A stretch of 64,000 nt of DNA, from NCBI GenBank assembly GCA_024637315.1, contig JAGXFH010000034.1:62001-126000 (forward strand). The letters are read 5' to 3'. Each line of letters starts with the position of its first letter. The stretch's first letter is position 1. Below are positions 16,670-24,854 of the stretch, piece by piece. The notes under the pieces are model-generated. The model ran no database searches. It saw nothing but the letters and a program-made list of their open reading frames with translations, and was not told the origin of the DNA. The translations under genes and the position numbers were made by a program. Source of the DNA: Brevirhabdus sp. (lineage in GTDB: Bacteria > Pseudomonadota > Alphaproteobacteria > Rhodobacterales > Rhodobacteraceae).

Positions 16670-17101
16670 ATGAAATTTTTGACGACACTGATCGCAACGC
16701 TTGCGATGGCCGCGCCGGCGATTGCTCAGGACACCACAACCTATGACTTCGACGGCACATTCGACGATGCCACCTTCGCGGTTGAAACCGCCATCGTCGG
16801 GCAGGGGCTGGTCATCGACTTTGTCTCTCATGTCGGCGAGATGCTGGAGCGTACCGGTGCCGATGTCGGCAGCGATACGAAGCTTTTTGATGCTGCTGAT
16901 ATCTTCCTCTTCTGCTCTGCCGTCGTTTCGCGCAAGGTGATGGAAGCAGACTTGGCCAATATTGCCCATTGTCCCTATGGGATCTATGTCACCGATCTCG
17001 ACGGCGCGGTGCAGATCGGCTATCGCCACATGCCCGACGGTCCGATGCAGGAAGTTCAGGCGCTTCTGGATGGCATCGCGCGAGATGCGGTCGGCGAATA
17101 G
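16670..17101 (+). CDS. Secreted DUF302 protein
   Basis: A 143-residue protein with a signal peptide (MKFLTTLIATLAMAAPAIAQ) and one DUF302 domain, visible as the DADIFLFCSA block and the later HCPYGIYVTD segment. DUF302 proteins are small periplasmic proteins often found near sulfur-oxidation and metal genes; their biochemical role is not established. An earlier in-frame ATG at 16601 lies inside the FNR-type box and would add a non-signal extension, so the ATG at 16670 is preferred. The next gene begins 18 bases after its stop. It is the first gene after the FNR-type box. Confidence 0.8.
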   Translation: MKFLTTLIATLAMAAPAIAQDTTTYDFDGTFDDATFAVETAIVGQGLVIDFVSHVGEMLERTGADVGSDTKLFDAADIFLFCSAVVSRKVMEADLANIAHCPYGIYVTDLDGAVQIGYRHMPDGPMQEVQALLDGIARDAVGE

Positions 17102-17119
17102 CCGACCCAGTCCCCGGGG

Positions 17120-17776
17120 TTGGAATGGATCTCGCGATTCGAAGGACTGGATGCCCTTGAACCGGCGGTAAAAAGCCGCCTTGCAGAGCGTGCACGGGTG
17201 GTTTCGGTTCCCGGCGGTGCACGCATCTTTGGCCCCGGAAAGCGCCCTGAACACCTTCTGTTGCTGCTTTCCGGCACGGTGCGGGTGCAGCAGACTTCGG
17301 ATGCGGGCCGCGAGATCGTGCTTTACCGCATACATGCCGGGGAAAGCTGCGTGCTGACCACCGCCAGCCTGTTGGCTCACGAGGCCTATGCCGCCGAAGG
17401 CGTGGCGGAAACCAATGTCACCGCGGTGGCTATCCCGCGTGCGGTCTTCGATGATCTGATCGCAAGTTCCAGAAGCTTCCGAGATTTCATCTTTGCCGCC
17501 TATAGCCGCCGGATCACCGACCTGTTTTACGTGATCGACGAGGTCGCCTTTCGCCGCATCGACATCAGGTTGGCCCAGAAATTGCTGGAATTGCAGGATG
17601 ATGACCAGGGTCTGCAGGCGACGCATCAGCAACTGGCGGCCGAACTGGGCACCGCACGAGAGGTGATCTCGCGCCAGTTGCAGGAGTTCCAGCGCCGCGG
17701 CTGGGTCGAACTTTCGCGCGGCTTGGTGCGGATACTGGATGAGGATGCGCTGAAAAAACTTTCAACATCTTCGTGA
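17120..17776 (+). CDS. Crp/Fnr-family transcriptional regulator
   Basis: A 218-residue regulator with an N-terminal cyclic-nucleotide-like beta-roll (about 20-115), a dimer helix and a C-terminal helix-turn-helix. The recognition helix contains AREVISRQLQEFQ: E, S and R are spaced as in FNR (E209, S212, R213), which predicts TTGAT-type sites. There is no N-terminal cysteine cluster for an iron-sulfur centre. A single cysteine sits in AGESCVLTTASLL, a motif common in redox- or sulfur-linked Crp/Fnr proteins. The only available start is a TTG at 17120, because an in-frame stop lies 18 bases upstream. Candidate targets are the box before the upstream DUF302 gene (autoregulation). The signal it senses is unknown. 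Confidence 0.85.
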   Translation: MEWISRFEGLDALEPAVKSRLAERARVVSVPGGARIFGPGKRPEHLLLLLSGTVRVQQTSDAGREIVLYRIHAGESCVLTTASLLAHEAYAAEGVAETNVTAVAIPRAVFDDLIASSRSFRDFIFAAYSRRITDLFYVIDEVAFRRIDIRLAQKLLELQDDDQGLQATHQQLAAELGTAREVISRQLQEFQRRGWVELSRGLVRILDEDALKKLSTSS

Positions 17777-17784
17777 AACTGAAT
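17769..17784. promoter_or_regulatory. Candidate SoxR operator before the DUF2892-YeeE-persulfide dioxygenase genes
   Basis: CTTCGTGAAACTGAAT fits ATTC-N8-GAAT at 7 of 8 fixed positions. It overlaps the end of the Crp/Fnr gene and lies 76 bases before the DUF2892 start. It would place persulfide clearance under the same sensor as sox. Confidence 0.45.
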
Positions 17785-17859
17785 ATTTGTGTGACTTTCT
17801 CACGGAAGTCGCCTGTATGGTACCCTATCTGAACCTGGCAATTATAGGAGATTGAAGCC

Positions 17860-18069
17860 ATGACACTGAATATGGGAAGTATCGATCGGATCATCCGCGG
17901 CATCATCGGCGTTGTCTTGCTGCTGTTGCCCTTTGTCTCCGCGTTCGGCGCTGGCAGCGCTCTTTTGACATGGGGCTCGGTGGTGGTTGGCGCCATCCTG
18001 GCCCTGACTGCGGTGTTCGGGTTCTGCCCACTTTACCGCATTCTCGGAATCAACACCTGCAGGACCTGA
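17860..18069 (+). CDS. Small membrane protein, DUF2892 (YgaP transmembrane-like)
   Basis: A 69-residue protein with two predicted membrane helices and the DUF2892 pattern NMGSIDRIIRGIIGVVLL near the start and GFCPLYRILGINTC at the end. The same domain forms the membrane part of the rhodanese YgaP, and stand-alone copies accompany sulfur-trafficking genes. The two cysteines near the C-terminus are conserved in the family. It is followed after 4 bases by the YeeE half-gene. Confidence 0.85.
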   Translation: MTLNMGSIDRIIRGIIGVVLLLLPFVSAFGAGSALLTWGSVVVGAILALTAVFGFCPLYRILGINTCRT

Positions 18070-18073
18070 GAAA

Positions 18074-18502
18074 ATGACTGAATTTACGCCCTGGGCATCG
18101 CTGGTCGGCGGAATGCTGATCGGGTTGGCGTCGGTTCTGCTGATGGCGTTCCGGGGCCGAATCTTCGGTGCGACCGGCATCTTGGTGGGTTTCATCACCC
18201 CGACATCGTCGGGAGACTGGGCTTGGCGGGCGGCACTTCTTGCCGGGATGGTGTCGGCCCCTGCACTCTATCTGGCAGCCACCGGCGGCTGGCCAGAGAT
18301 CGTCACCCCGGTCTCGCGGGCGCTGCTGGTTGTCGGCGGTGTGATCGTCGGGATCGGCGTGACCTTGGGGTCGGGCTGCACCTCGGGGCACGGCGTCTGC
18401 GGCGTGGCGCGTCTGTCGCCACGCTCGATCGCAGCCACAGCGACCTTCATGCTGGTGACCGCGATCACCGTCTATGTCGTTCGTCATGTTTTCGGAGCCT
18501 GA
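18074..18502 (+). CDS. YeeE/YedE-family transporter, first half-protein
   Basis: A 142-residue membrane protein with about four helices and the family motif GSGCTSGHGVCGVARLS. It corresponds to one repeat of the two-repeat YeeE/YedE fold; the partner repeat is the next gene, whose ATG is one base after this stop. Such split pairs occur in many Proteobacteria beside persulfide dioxygenases and are thought to move thiosulfate or sulfane sulfur across the inner membrane. The soxT gene in this window is the fused form. Confidence 0.88.
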   Translation: MTEFTPWASLVGGMLIGLASVLLMAFRGRIFGATGILVGFITPTSSGDWAWRAALLAGMVSAPALYLAATGGWPEIVTPVSRALLVVGGVIVGIGVTLGSGCTSGHGVCGVARLSPRSIAATATFMLVTAITVYVVRHVFGA

Positions 18503-18503
18503 G

Positions 18504-18953
18504 ATGAAACTGATTGTCACCTATCTCATCGGCCTCGTCTTCGGCCTGGGCATCTCGATTTCGGGCATGGCGAACCCGTCGAAGGTGGTCAACTTCTTCG
18601 ACGTCGCCGGAACCTGGGACCCAAGCCTCGCCTTCGTGATGGGCGGTGCGGTGATCGTGGCCGGCATCGGCTACCGGCTGGTCTTCCGCCGCAAGGCGCC
18701 GCTGTTCGAGGCCGATTTCGACATCCCCACCAGTCGCGTCATAGATACGAAGCTGATCGGCGGATCGGCGATCTTCGGCATCGGCTGGGGCATTTCCGGT
18801 TTCTGCCCAGGTGCCGCACTACCCGTCATTGGCACCGGCAAGATCGACGTGCTGATCTTCTTGGCTGCGCTCGTCGTGGGCATCCTGATCGCCCGGGCAC
18901 TGATGCGGCTTAACCTCAAACCCCCTGCGCAGGGTCGGTTACATGGCAACTGA
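18504..18953 (+). CDS. YeeE/YedE-family transporter, second half-protein (DUF6691)
   Basis: A 149-residue membrane protein of the DUF6691 group, with GISGFCPGAALPVIGTG as its cysteine-containing signature and an N-terminal GLGISISGMANPSKVVNFFDV block. It completes the transporter begun by the preceding gene. The ATG at 18504 is the sensible start after the upstream TGA. Confidence 0.88.
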   Translation: MKLIVTYLIGLVFGLGISISGMANPSKVVNFFDVAGTWDPSLAFVMGGAVIVAGIGYRLVFRRKAPLFEADFDIPTSRVIDTKLIGGSAIFGIGWGISGFCPGAALPVIGTGKIDVLIFLAALVVGILIARALMRLNLKPPAQGRLHGN

Positions 18954-18975
18954 AGTACACGAAAGGAACCCCGAT

Positions 18976-19863
18976 ATGGCAACTTATTCGGTTGATATGG
19001 GCGCAAAACCCGAAGTTACAGCGTTCTTCGAAGAGGATTCGAACACGATCAGCTACGTGGTCAAGGATCCCGGCTCGACGGCCTGCGCGGTGGTCGACTC
19101 GGTCATGGATATCGACTATGCCGCGGGCCGCATCAGCCATGAGCATGCGGACGAAATCATCGCCTATATCCGCGACAAGGGCCTGAAGTTGGAGTGGCTG
19201 ATCGAAACCCACGTCCATGCCGATCACCTGTCGGCCGCGCCCTATATCCAGGACAAGCTTGGCGGCAAGATTGCCATCGGGCGCAACATCACCATTGTGC
19301 AGGACGTCTTCGGAAAGATCTTCAATGAAGGCACCGAATTCCAGCGCGACGGCTCGCAGTTCGACCTTCTGCTCGACGATGGAGACAGCTACCGGATCGG
19401 CGGGATGACCGCTTTCGCGATCTCGACCCCCGGCCATACGCCAGCCTGCATGACCCATGTCATCGGCGACGCGGCCTTTGTCGGCGATACGTTGTTCATG
19501 CCTGATGGTGGCTCGGCCCGGGCCGATTTTCCCGGCGGCGATGCAGGCACACTTTACGACTCGATCCAGAAGGTTCTGGCGCTGCCCGATGACATGCGGC
19601 TGTTCATGTGCCACGATTACGGCCCCAATGGCCGCGACATACAGTGGGAAACGACTGTGGCCGCGGAAAAGGCACACAACATCCATGTCGGCGGCAGCAA
19701 GACCCGCGAGGAATTCATCAAGTTCCGCACCGAACGTGATGCGACGCTTGGAATGCCGCGCTTGATCATACCCTCGTTGCAGGTGAACATGCGGGCCGGC
19801 GACATGCCTCCCGCCGACAAGGACGGAAAGACCTTCCTGAAGGTGCCCGTCAACACGCTTTGA
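18976..19863 (+). CDS. MBL-fold persulfide dioxygenase (ETHE1/Blh type)
   Basis: A 295-residue metallo-beta-lactamase-fold protein with the metal motif THVHADHLSA and the downstream STPGHTPACM and GDTLF segments of the ETHE1-like persulfide dioxygenases. These oxidise glutathione persulfide to sulfite with a mononuclear iron. The ATG at 18976 follows GAAAGGA; an ATG at 18943 overlapping the upstream gene adds an unrelated N-terminus. It is followed by a DUF442 gene, the partner domain fused to it in other bacteria (Blh). Confidence 0.88.
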   Translation: MATYSVDMGAKPEVTAFFEEDSNTISYVVKDPGSTACAVVDSVMDIDYAAGRISHEHADEIIAYIRDKGLKLEWLIETHVHADHLSAAPYIQDKLGGKIAIGRNITIVQDVFGKIFNEGTEFQRDGSQFDLLLDDGDSYRIGGMTAFAISTPGHTPACMTHVIGDAAFVGDTLFMPDGGSARADFPGGDAGTLYDSIQKVLALPDDMRLFMCHDYGPNGRDIQWETTVAAEKAHNIHVGGSKTREEFIKFRTERDATLGMPRLIIPSLQVNMRAGDMPPADKDGKTFLKVPVNTL

Positions 19864-19882
19864 CCGAAAGGGAAAGAGACGC

Positions 19883-20221
19883 ATGGATATCAAGAAGATC
19901 ACCGACGACTTCTCGGTCGGAGGGCAAATCACCACCGACGATCTGCCCCTCATCACGGCGCAGGGTTTCAAAAGCGTGATCTGCAACCGCCCCGATGGCG
20001 AGGCGATCGACCAGCCGGATTACGAGGACGTGGAGCATAACGCCAAGGCCAGCGGGCTGGAGACGCGCTATATTCCCGTGCATCACGGCGGTCTGGAAGA
20101 AGCTGATATCGAGGCCTTCGCCAAGGCGCTGAAAGAGATGCCGCGCCCGATCCTGGCCTATTGCCGTTCGGGTGCGCGCTCGGCCAACATCTACCACGCG
20201 GCGCAGTCCCGGATGGACTGA
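19883..20221 (+). CDS. DUF442 / TIGR01244 sulfurtransferase-like protein
   Basis: A 112-residue phosphatase-like or rhodanese-like domain of the TIGR01244 family. The loop AYCRSGARSANIY is the CxxGxRS anion-binding loop, and the N-terminal SVGGQITTDDLPLITAQGFKSVICNRPDGE block is typical. In Blh proteins this domain is fused to the persulfide dioxygenase; here it is a separate gene 19 bases downstream. It probably transfers or relays persulfide sulfur, as inferred from context. Confidence 0.87.
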   Translation: MDIKKITDDFSVGGQITTDDLPLITAQGFKSVICNRPDGEAIDQPDYEDVEHNAKASGLETRYIPVHHGGLEEADIEAFAKALKEMPRPILAYCRSGARSANIYHAAQSRMD

Positions 20222-20269
20222 GACACCCGCTCTGGCCGTTCAGGGCAGACCACAGAAAGACATGCGGTG

Positions 20270-22030
20270 ATGACGATTAAGGTACGCGCCCGTGCCATGG
20301 TTCGGTATGTGCCGATCCTGGATTGGGGCAAGAGATATGACAGGGACGCGCTGACCAGCGATCTGGTCGCGGCGGTGATCGTAACGATCATGCTGATCCC
20401 GCAATCGCTGGCCTATGCGCTGCTGGCCGGCCTGCCGGCCGAAATGGGGCTTTACGCCTCGATCCTGCCGTTGGTGGCCTATGCGGTCTTCGGCACGTCA
20501 CGCGCGCTGGCCGTCGGCCCCGTTGCCGTGGTGTCTCTGATGACGGCTGCGGCAATCGGCAATCTTGGCCTGACCTCGACTGCCGAGATCGCCGCCGCCG
20601 CCATCACGCTGGCCTTCCTCTCTGGCCTCATTCTTTTTGCGATGGGCGTCTTTCGGCTTGGATTCATGGCGAATTTCCTCAGCCATCCCGTCATCGCGGG
20701 GTTCATCACCGCGTCCGGCATCCTGATCGCAACCAGCCAGATCAAGCATATCCTCGGCGTCTCGGCTTCGGGCCAGACCCTGCCCGAGCTTGTTCATTCA
20801 CTGGTGTCGCATCTGGGCCAGGTCAACCTGCCGACGCTGGTCATTGGTGTTGCCGCCACCGGCTTCCTGTTCTGGGTCCGCAAGGGGCTGAAGCCGCGCC
20901 TCTTGGCGCTGGGACTGGTGCCGCGCCTTGCCGATCTGCTGGCCAAGGCCGGGCCGGTGGCCGCGGTCGCCGTGACCACATTGGCGACCTGGGGCCTGGG
21001 CCTGACCGAGCACGGCGTGAAGATCGTCGGCGACATCCCCCGCGGCCTGCCACCCCTGACGCTGCCGTCCTTCGATCTTGCGCTTTGGGGCAGCCTCGTC
21101 GGTTCTGCCGTGCTGATCTCGATCATCGGCTTTGTCGAAAGCGTGTCGGTTGCGCAAACCCTTGCGGCCAAGAAGCGGCAGCGCATCGACCCTGACCAGG
21201 AACTGATCGGACTCGGGGCCTCGAACATCGCCGCCGCGGTGTCGGGCGGATATCCGGTGACCGGCGGGTTCGCGCGGTCGGTGGTGAATTTCGATGCCGG
21301 GGCCGAAACCCCGGCCGCTGGCGCCTTCACTGCCATCGGCATCGCGCTGGCTGCGCTGGCGCTGACGCCGCTGATCTACTTCCTGCCGGTCGCGACGCTG
21401 GCCGCCACGATCATCGTCGCAGTCCTGTCGCTGGTGGATTTCAGCATCCTGAAACGCGCATGGAGCTATTCCAAGGGTGATTTCGCGGCCGTCGCCGCCA
21501 CGATCCTGCTGACCCTCGGCTTCGGCGTAGAGATCGGCGTGTCGGCGGGGGTTCTGCTGTCGATCCTGCTTTATCTCTACCGCTCGTCGCGGCCCCACAT
21601 CGCCGAGGTCGGGCTGGTCCCCGGCACCGAGCATTTCCGCAATATCAACCGCCACAGGGTGCTGACCGATCCGCGTCTCCTGACGATCCGGATCGATGAG
21701 AACCTGTATTTCGCCAATGCACGTTTTCTTGAGGATTACCTGCTCAATCGTGTGGTGCCAGATTGCGGTTTGATGGAAGTGGTGCTGATGTGCTCGGCAG
21801 TGAACCAGATCGACCTCAGCGCGCTGGAAAGCCTCGAAGCGATCAACGAGCGGCTGAAGGCGATGGGCATCCGGTTGCACTTGTCCGAGGTCAAGGGCCC
21901 GGTGATGGACCGGCTGCAGCGCAGCAACTTCCTCGAAGAGATGACGGGACAGGTGTTCTTGTCGCAATATGCAGCGATGATGGCGCTGGCGCCCGTTGGT
22001 GCGGCTGCCCCGGACGAGATTGACACTTGA
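20270..22030 (+). CDS. SulP-family anion transporter with STAS domain
   Basis: A 586-residue SulP permease. The membrane domain shows the signature IMLIPQSLAYALLAGLPAEMGLYASI, and the later NIAAAVSGGYPVTGGFARSVVN segment is characteristic. The C-terminal 120 residues form a cytoplasmic STAS domain. The family exchanges sulfate, bicarbonate or related anions. Position at the end of the sulfur module suggests export of sulfate or sulfite, or sulfate uptake. The start may be GTG 20267, ATG 20270 or a later in-frame ATG at 20297 (MVRYVPILDWGKRYDRD); ribosome-site signals do not decide. Confidence 0.85.
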   Translation: MTIKVRARAMVRYVPILDWGKRYDRDALTSDLVAAVIVTIMLIPQSLAYALLAGLPAEMGLYASILPLVAYAVFGTSRALAVGPVAVVSLMTAAAIGNLGLTSTAEIAAAAITLAFLSGLILFAMGVFRLGFMANFLSHPVIAGFITASGILIATSQIKHILGVSASGQTLPELVHSLVSHLGQVNLPTLVIGVAATGFLFWVRKGLKPRLLALGLVPRLADLLAKAGPVAAVAVTTLATWGLGLTEHGVKIVGDIPRGLPPLTLPSFDLALWGSLVGSAVLISIIGFVESVSVAQTLAAKKRQRIDPDQELIGLGASNIAAAVSGGYPVTGGFARSVVNFDAGAETPAAGAFTAIGIALAALALTPLIYFLPVATLAATIIVAVLSLVDFSILKRAWSYSKGDFAAVAATILLTLGFGVEIGVSAGVLLSILLYLYRSSRPHIAEVGLVPGTEHFRNINRHRVLTDPRLLTIRIDENLYFANARFLEDYLLNRVVPDCGLMEVVLMCSAVNQIDLSALESLEAINERLKAMGIRLHLSEVKGPVMDRLQRSNFLEEMTGQVFLSQYAAMMALAPVGAAAPDEIDT

Positions 22031-22080
22031 AGGCCGCGCCTGTCTGGGAAACGATACGGGCAATTCAGTGGAGGCACCGG

Positions 22081-22845
22081 ATGCGGATCGGCAAGGAACT
22101 CACGGCGGTGGTCACGGGCGGTGCGTCCGGGCTTGGTGCGGCGGTGGCGGATGCCTTCGCCCGCGCTGGCGCAGAGGTCTGCATCTTCGACTGGAACGGC
22201 AAGGCAGGGCGGCAACAGGCCGACTTCCTGGAATGTGGATTTGCCGAGGTCGATGTCAGCGATGCCGAAAGCGTGGCGGCTGGATTGAAGATTGCTGCCA
22301 AGCAGGGCTCGGTGCGTGTGCTGGTCAACTGCGCCGGCATCGCGCCGGCCGGCAAGACGGTGTCGCGCGGCGCTCCGCATGACCCGGAGGTTTTCGAGAA
22401 AGTCATCAAGGTGAACCTTCTGGGCAGCTTCAACTGCGCCAGCCAGGCCGCCGCGCTGATGGCCGCGAGTGACCCGCTCGGCCCGGATGGCGAGCGTGGC
22501 GTGATCATAAACACGGCCTCGGTTGCGGCTTATGAAGGGCAGGTAGGGCAGGTCGCCTACGCTGCCTCGAAGGGGGGGATTGTCGGCATGACGCTGCCAA
22601 TGGCCCGCGATCTGGCGCAGATTGGCATCAGGGTGTGCTCGATCGCGCCGGGTCTGTTCCTGACGCCGCTGCTGGAAGGGCTGCCGAAAGAGGTTCAGGA
22701 GTCGCTCGGCGCGCAGGTGCCGTTTCCGCCGCGGCTCGGCGACCCGGCAGAGTTCGCGGCCCTCGCGCGGCACATCGTCGAGAATCCGATGCTCAACGGA
22801 GAGGTCATTCGCCTCGACGGCGCGATCAGGATGGCGCCACGCTGA
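22081..22845 (+). CDS. SDR-family dehydrogenase (3-hydroxyacyl-CoA dehydrogenase type 2-like)
   Basis: A 254-residue short-chain dehydrogenase. The cofactor motif is VTGGASGLGAAVADAFARAG, with an acidic residue after beta-2 (FDWN) pointing to NAD. The catalytic set is visible as NTASVAAYEG and YAASKGG, with NCAGIAPAGKTV in the NNAG position. The sequence is closest in pattern to HSD17B10-like 3-hydroxyacyl-CoA dehydrogenases, though the substrate is not proven. The ATG follows GGAGG; an upstream in-frame start would overlap the SulP gene. It is convergent with the TRAP operon and has no obvious link to the sulfur genes. Confidence 0.82.
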   Translation: MRIGKELTAVVTGGASGLGAAVADAFARAGAEVCIFDWNGKAGRQQADFLECGFAEVDVSDAESVAAGLKIAAKQGSVRVLVNCAGIAPAGKTVSRGAPHDPEVFEKVIKVNLLGSFNCASQAAALMAASDPLGPDGERGVIINTASVAAYEGQVGQVAYAASKGGIVGMTLPMARDLAQIGIRVCSIAPGLFLTPLLEGLPKEVQESLGAQVPFPPRLGDPAEFAALARHIVENPMLNGEVIRLDGAIRMAPR

Positions 22846-22910
22846 GCAAAGGCCTTGAAGGGCGCGTCAAACCTCCAGGCCGTTCCTTATGCCATTGCTT
22901 GAGATACGGC

Positions 22911-24233
22911 CTAGTAGATCAGCCAGACCAGCCCCAGCGTGATCGGTGGAAACGCGGTCAGGATCACAACCCGAACGATGTCGGTCAGCACGAAGGGAAA
23001 TACCCCCCGGAATGTCTGGCCGATCGGAATGTCGCGGGCCATCGAGTTGATCACAAACAGATTCATCCCCACTGGAGGGGTGATCAGCCCGACCTCGACG
23101 ACGATCAGCACAAGGATGCCGAACCACAGGCCGAAATCCTCTGCCGACATCCCGAAATCCAGCACCATCATGATCGGGAAGAAGATCGGAACGGTCAGCA
23201 AGATCATCGAAAGACTGTCCATTATGCAACCGAACGCCAGATAAAGCAGCAGCACGACGGTCAGGATGATCCAGGGCGAAAGCCCCAGCGCACCAACCCA
23301 TTCAGCGGCATGCTGCGGCAGTTGCGTCAGCGCCAGAAAGCCATTGAAGAACGCCGCCCCAAGCACGATCATGAAGATCATCGCGGTGGAATTGGCTGTT
23401 GCAAGAATGGCTTGACCGGTCTTCTTCAGGTTCAAATTGCCCGAGAACAGCGCCACAAGACCGGTTCCGGCAGCGCCCACCGCGGCCGCCTCGGTCGGTG
23501 TGAAGATGCCGCCATAGATGCCACCTACAACGGCGATGAAGATCAGCAAGACCGGCCAGACAGAAGCCAGCGCCCGGAACCGTTCGGCATAGGGCAGGCG
23601 GTCCTGAACTCCGCCGGAATTCGGGACGACACGGACATAGATCGCGATGCAGATCATGTATCCAATCGCCGCCAGAATGCCGGGAATAAAGGCCGCGACG
23701 AACAGCTTGGCGATGTTCTGCTCGGTCAGGATCGCATAGATCACAAGGATGACCGAAGGGGGTATCAGGATCCCCAGTGTTCCCCCGGCCGCCAACGTGC
23801 CGGTCGCCAGTGGCCCGGAATAGCCATAGCGGCGCAGCTCGGGCAGAGCGACTTGACCCATCGTGGCGGCAGTGGCCAGCGACGATCCGCAGATCGCCCC
23901 GAAACCCGCGCAGGCCCCGATCGCCGACATTGCCACGCCACCCTTGCGGTGCCCCAGCCACGCCTCGGCGGCCTTGAAAAGCGCCGCCGACATGCCGCTG
24001 AGGGTCGCGAACTGTCCCATCAGCAGGAACAGAGGCACGATCGAAAGCGAGTAGCTGGAGAAGGTTCCATAAACCAGATGCTTCATCTGGCTCAGCATCA
24101 TGCCGGTCGAACCGGTGACGATGTAATTGCCTGCAAATCCCACGGCCAGCATCGCCAAGCCTATGGGAATCCTGAGAAAGATCAAGAGCAGCAGGACCGG
24201 AAATGACCACAGGCCAATCTCGAAATTACTCAT
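22911..24233 (-). CDS. dctM: TRAP transporter large permease (DctM)
   Basis: A 440-residue membrane protein with about 12 helices and typical DctM segments: RIPIGLAMLAVGFAG, GACAGFGAICGSSLATAATMG, LAAGGTLGILIPPSVILVIYAI and VGLITPPVGMNLFVIN. It uses ion gradients to import an organic acid delivered by the DctP protein. The start overlaps the dctQ stop by 4 bases. The substrate is not identifiable from sequence. Confidence 0.93.
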   Translation of the reverse strand: MSNFEIGLWSFPVLLLLIFLRIPIGLAMLAVGFAGNYIVTGSTGMMLSQMKHLVYGTFSSYSLSIVPLFLLMGQFATLSGMSAALFKAAEAWLGHRKGGVAMSAIGACAGFGAICGSSLATAATMGQVALPELRRYGYSGPLATGTLAAGGTLGILIPPSVILVIYAILTEQNIAKLFVAAFIPGILAAIGYMICIAIYVRVVPNSGGVQDRLPYAERFRALASVWPVLLIFIAVVGGIYGGIFTPTEAAAVGAAGTGLVALFSGNLNLKKTGQAILATANSTAMIFMIVLGAAFFNGFLALTQLPQHAAEWVGALGLSPWIILTVVLLLYLAFGCIMDSLSMILLTVPIFFPIMMVLDFGMSAEDFGLWFGILVLIVVEVGLITPPVGMNLFVINSMARDIPIGQTFRGVFPFVLTDIVRVVILTAFPPITLGLVWLIY

Positions 24234-24736
24234 GGGCGTCCGCCGGTCAACGCCCGCCCCGATCGCCAGACACAATAAAGGCTGACCGCCACGAAAACCG
24301 CTGCCCCGACCAGAGCGGCAGCATAGGCGACCCAGACCGGAAACTGCAGGATGAACGTGGTTTCGGAATAGCTTTTCTTGTCCAGCATACCCTGCCACAG
24401 CCGCCAGCCGATCAGCGCCGCCGCGACGAACATCAGGAGATCAGAGATCAGGTCGATCACCGCATTCAACCGCCTCCCGAACCGCGCCTGCAGAAGATCG
24501 ACGGTCGCATGACCCCGTTTGATCTGGCACCATGGCAGAAAGGCGAAAATGGCGAAACCGATACCGATCTCGATGATCTCGAAATCGCCGGGAATCGGCT
24601 TCAGTCCGACCTCATTCAGCGTCCGCCCGACAATCGAGATGCAGGTCATGACCACCAGCGCCAGCAGAACCAGCCCGCCGGCATAGGCGGTCAGTCGGGC
24701 CAACCCTTCGAAAAATAACGCGAGTTTCCTGTCCAC
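24230..24736 (-). CDS. dctQ: TRAP transporter small permease (DctQ)
   Basis: A 168-residue protein with four membrane helices and the DctQ pattern VVMTCISIVGRTLNEVG near the start and GHATVDLL in the middle. It forms the permease with DctM. The GTG start at 24736 is the first in frame; the gene is separated from dctP by 118 bases containing a hairpin. Confidence 0.9.
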   Translation of the reverse strand: MDRKLALFFEGLARLTAYAGGLVLLALVVMTCISIVGRTLNEVGLKPIPGDFEIIEIGIGFAIFAFLPWCQIKRGHATVDLLQARFGRRLNAVIDLISDLLMFVAAALIGWRLWQGMLDKKSYSETTFILQFPVWVAYAAALVGAAVFVAVSLYCVWRSGRALTGGRP

Positions 24737-24774
24737 ATCCCCCGGCCCGCCAAGGCCGCCCCCTCTGTCGCGCT

Positions 24775-24803
24775 CCGGGCCGAAAGCAATGCTTCCGGCC
24801 CGG
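24775..24803 (-). other. Intercistronic hairpin between dctP and dctQ
   Basis: CCGGGCCG (24775-24782) pairs with CGGCCCGG (24796-24803), and inside it AAGC pairs with GCTT around a 3-base loop. No U-tract follows on the transcribed strand. Such stems after binding-protein genes usually protect the upstream message or lower permease expression. A similar stem follows xylF. Confidence 0.6.
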
Positions 24804-24854
24804 GATGCAATCTTTTACAGTGCCGCAGCGCGTCTGGCTACCGGGCAGAGCCGC

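Noticed and set aside
22877-22912. AGGCCGT/ACGGCCT inverted repeat between the SDR gene and dctM
   Set aside because: Seven-bp arms with a 22-base loop, overlapping the end of dctM; too loose to call a terminator.
22635-24206. A 523-codon plus-strand frame opposite dctM
   Set aside because: His/Gln/Arg-rich shadow typical of the antisense of a hydrophobic membrane protein.
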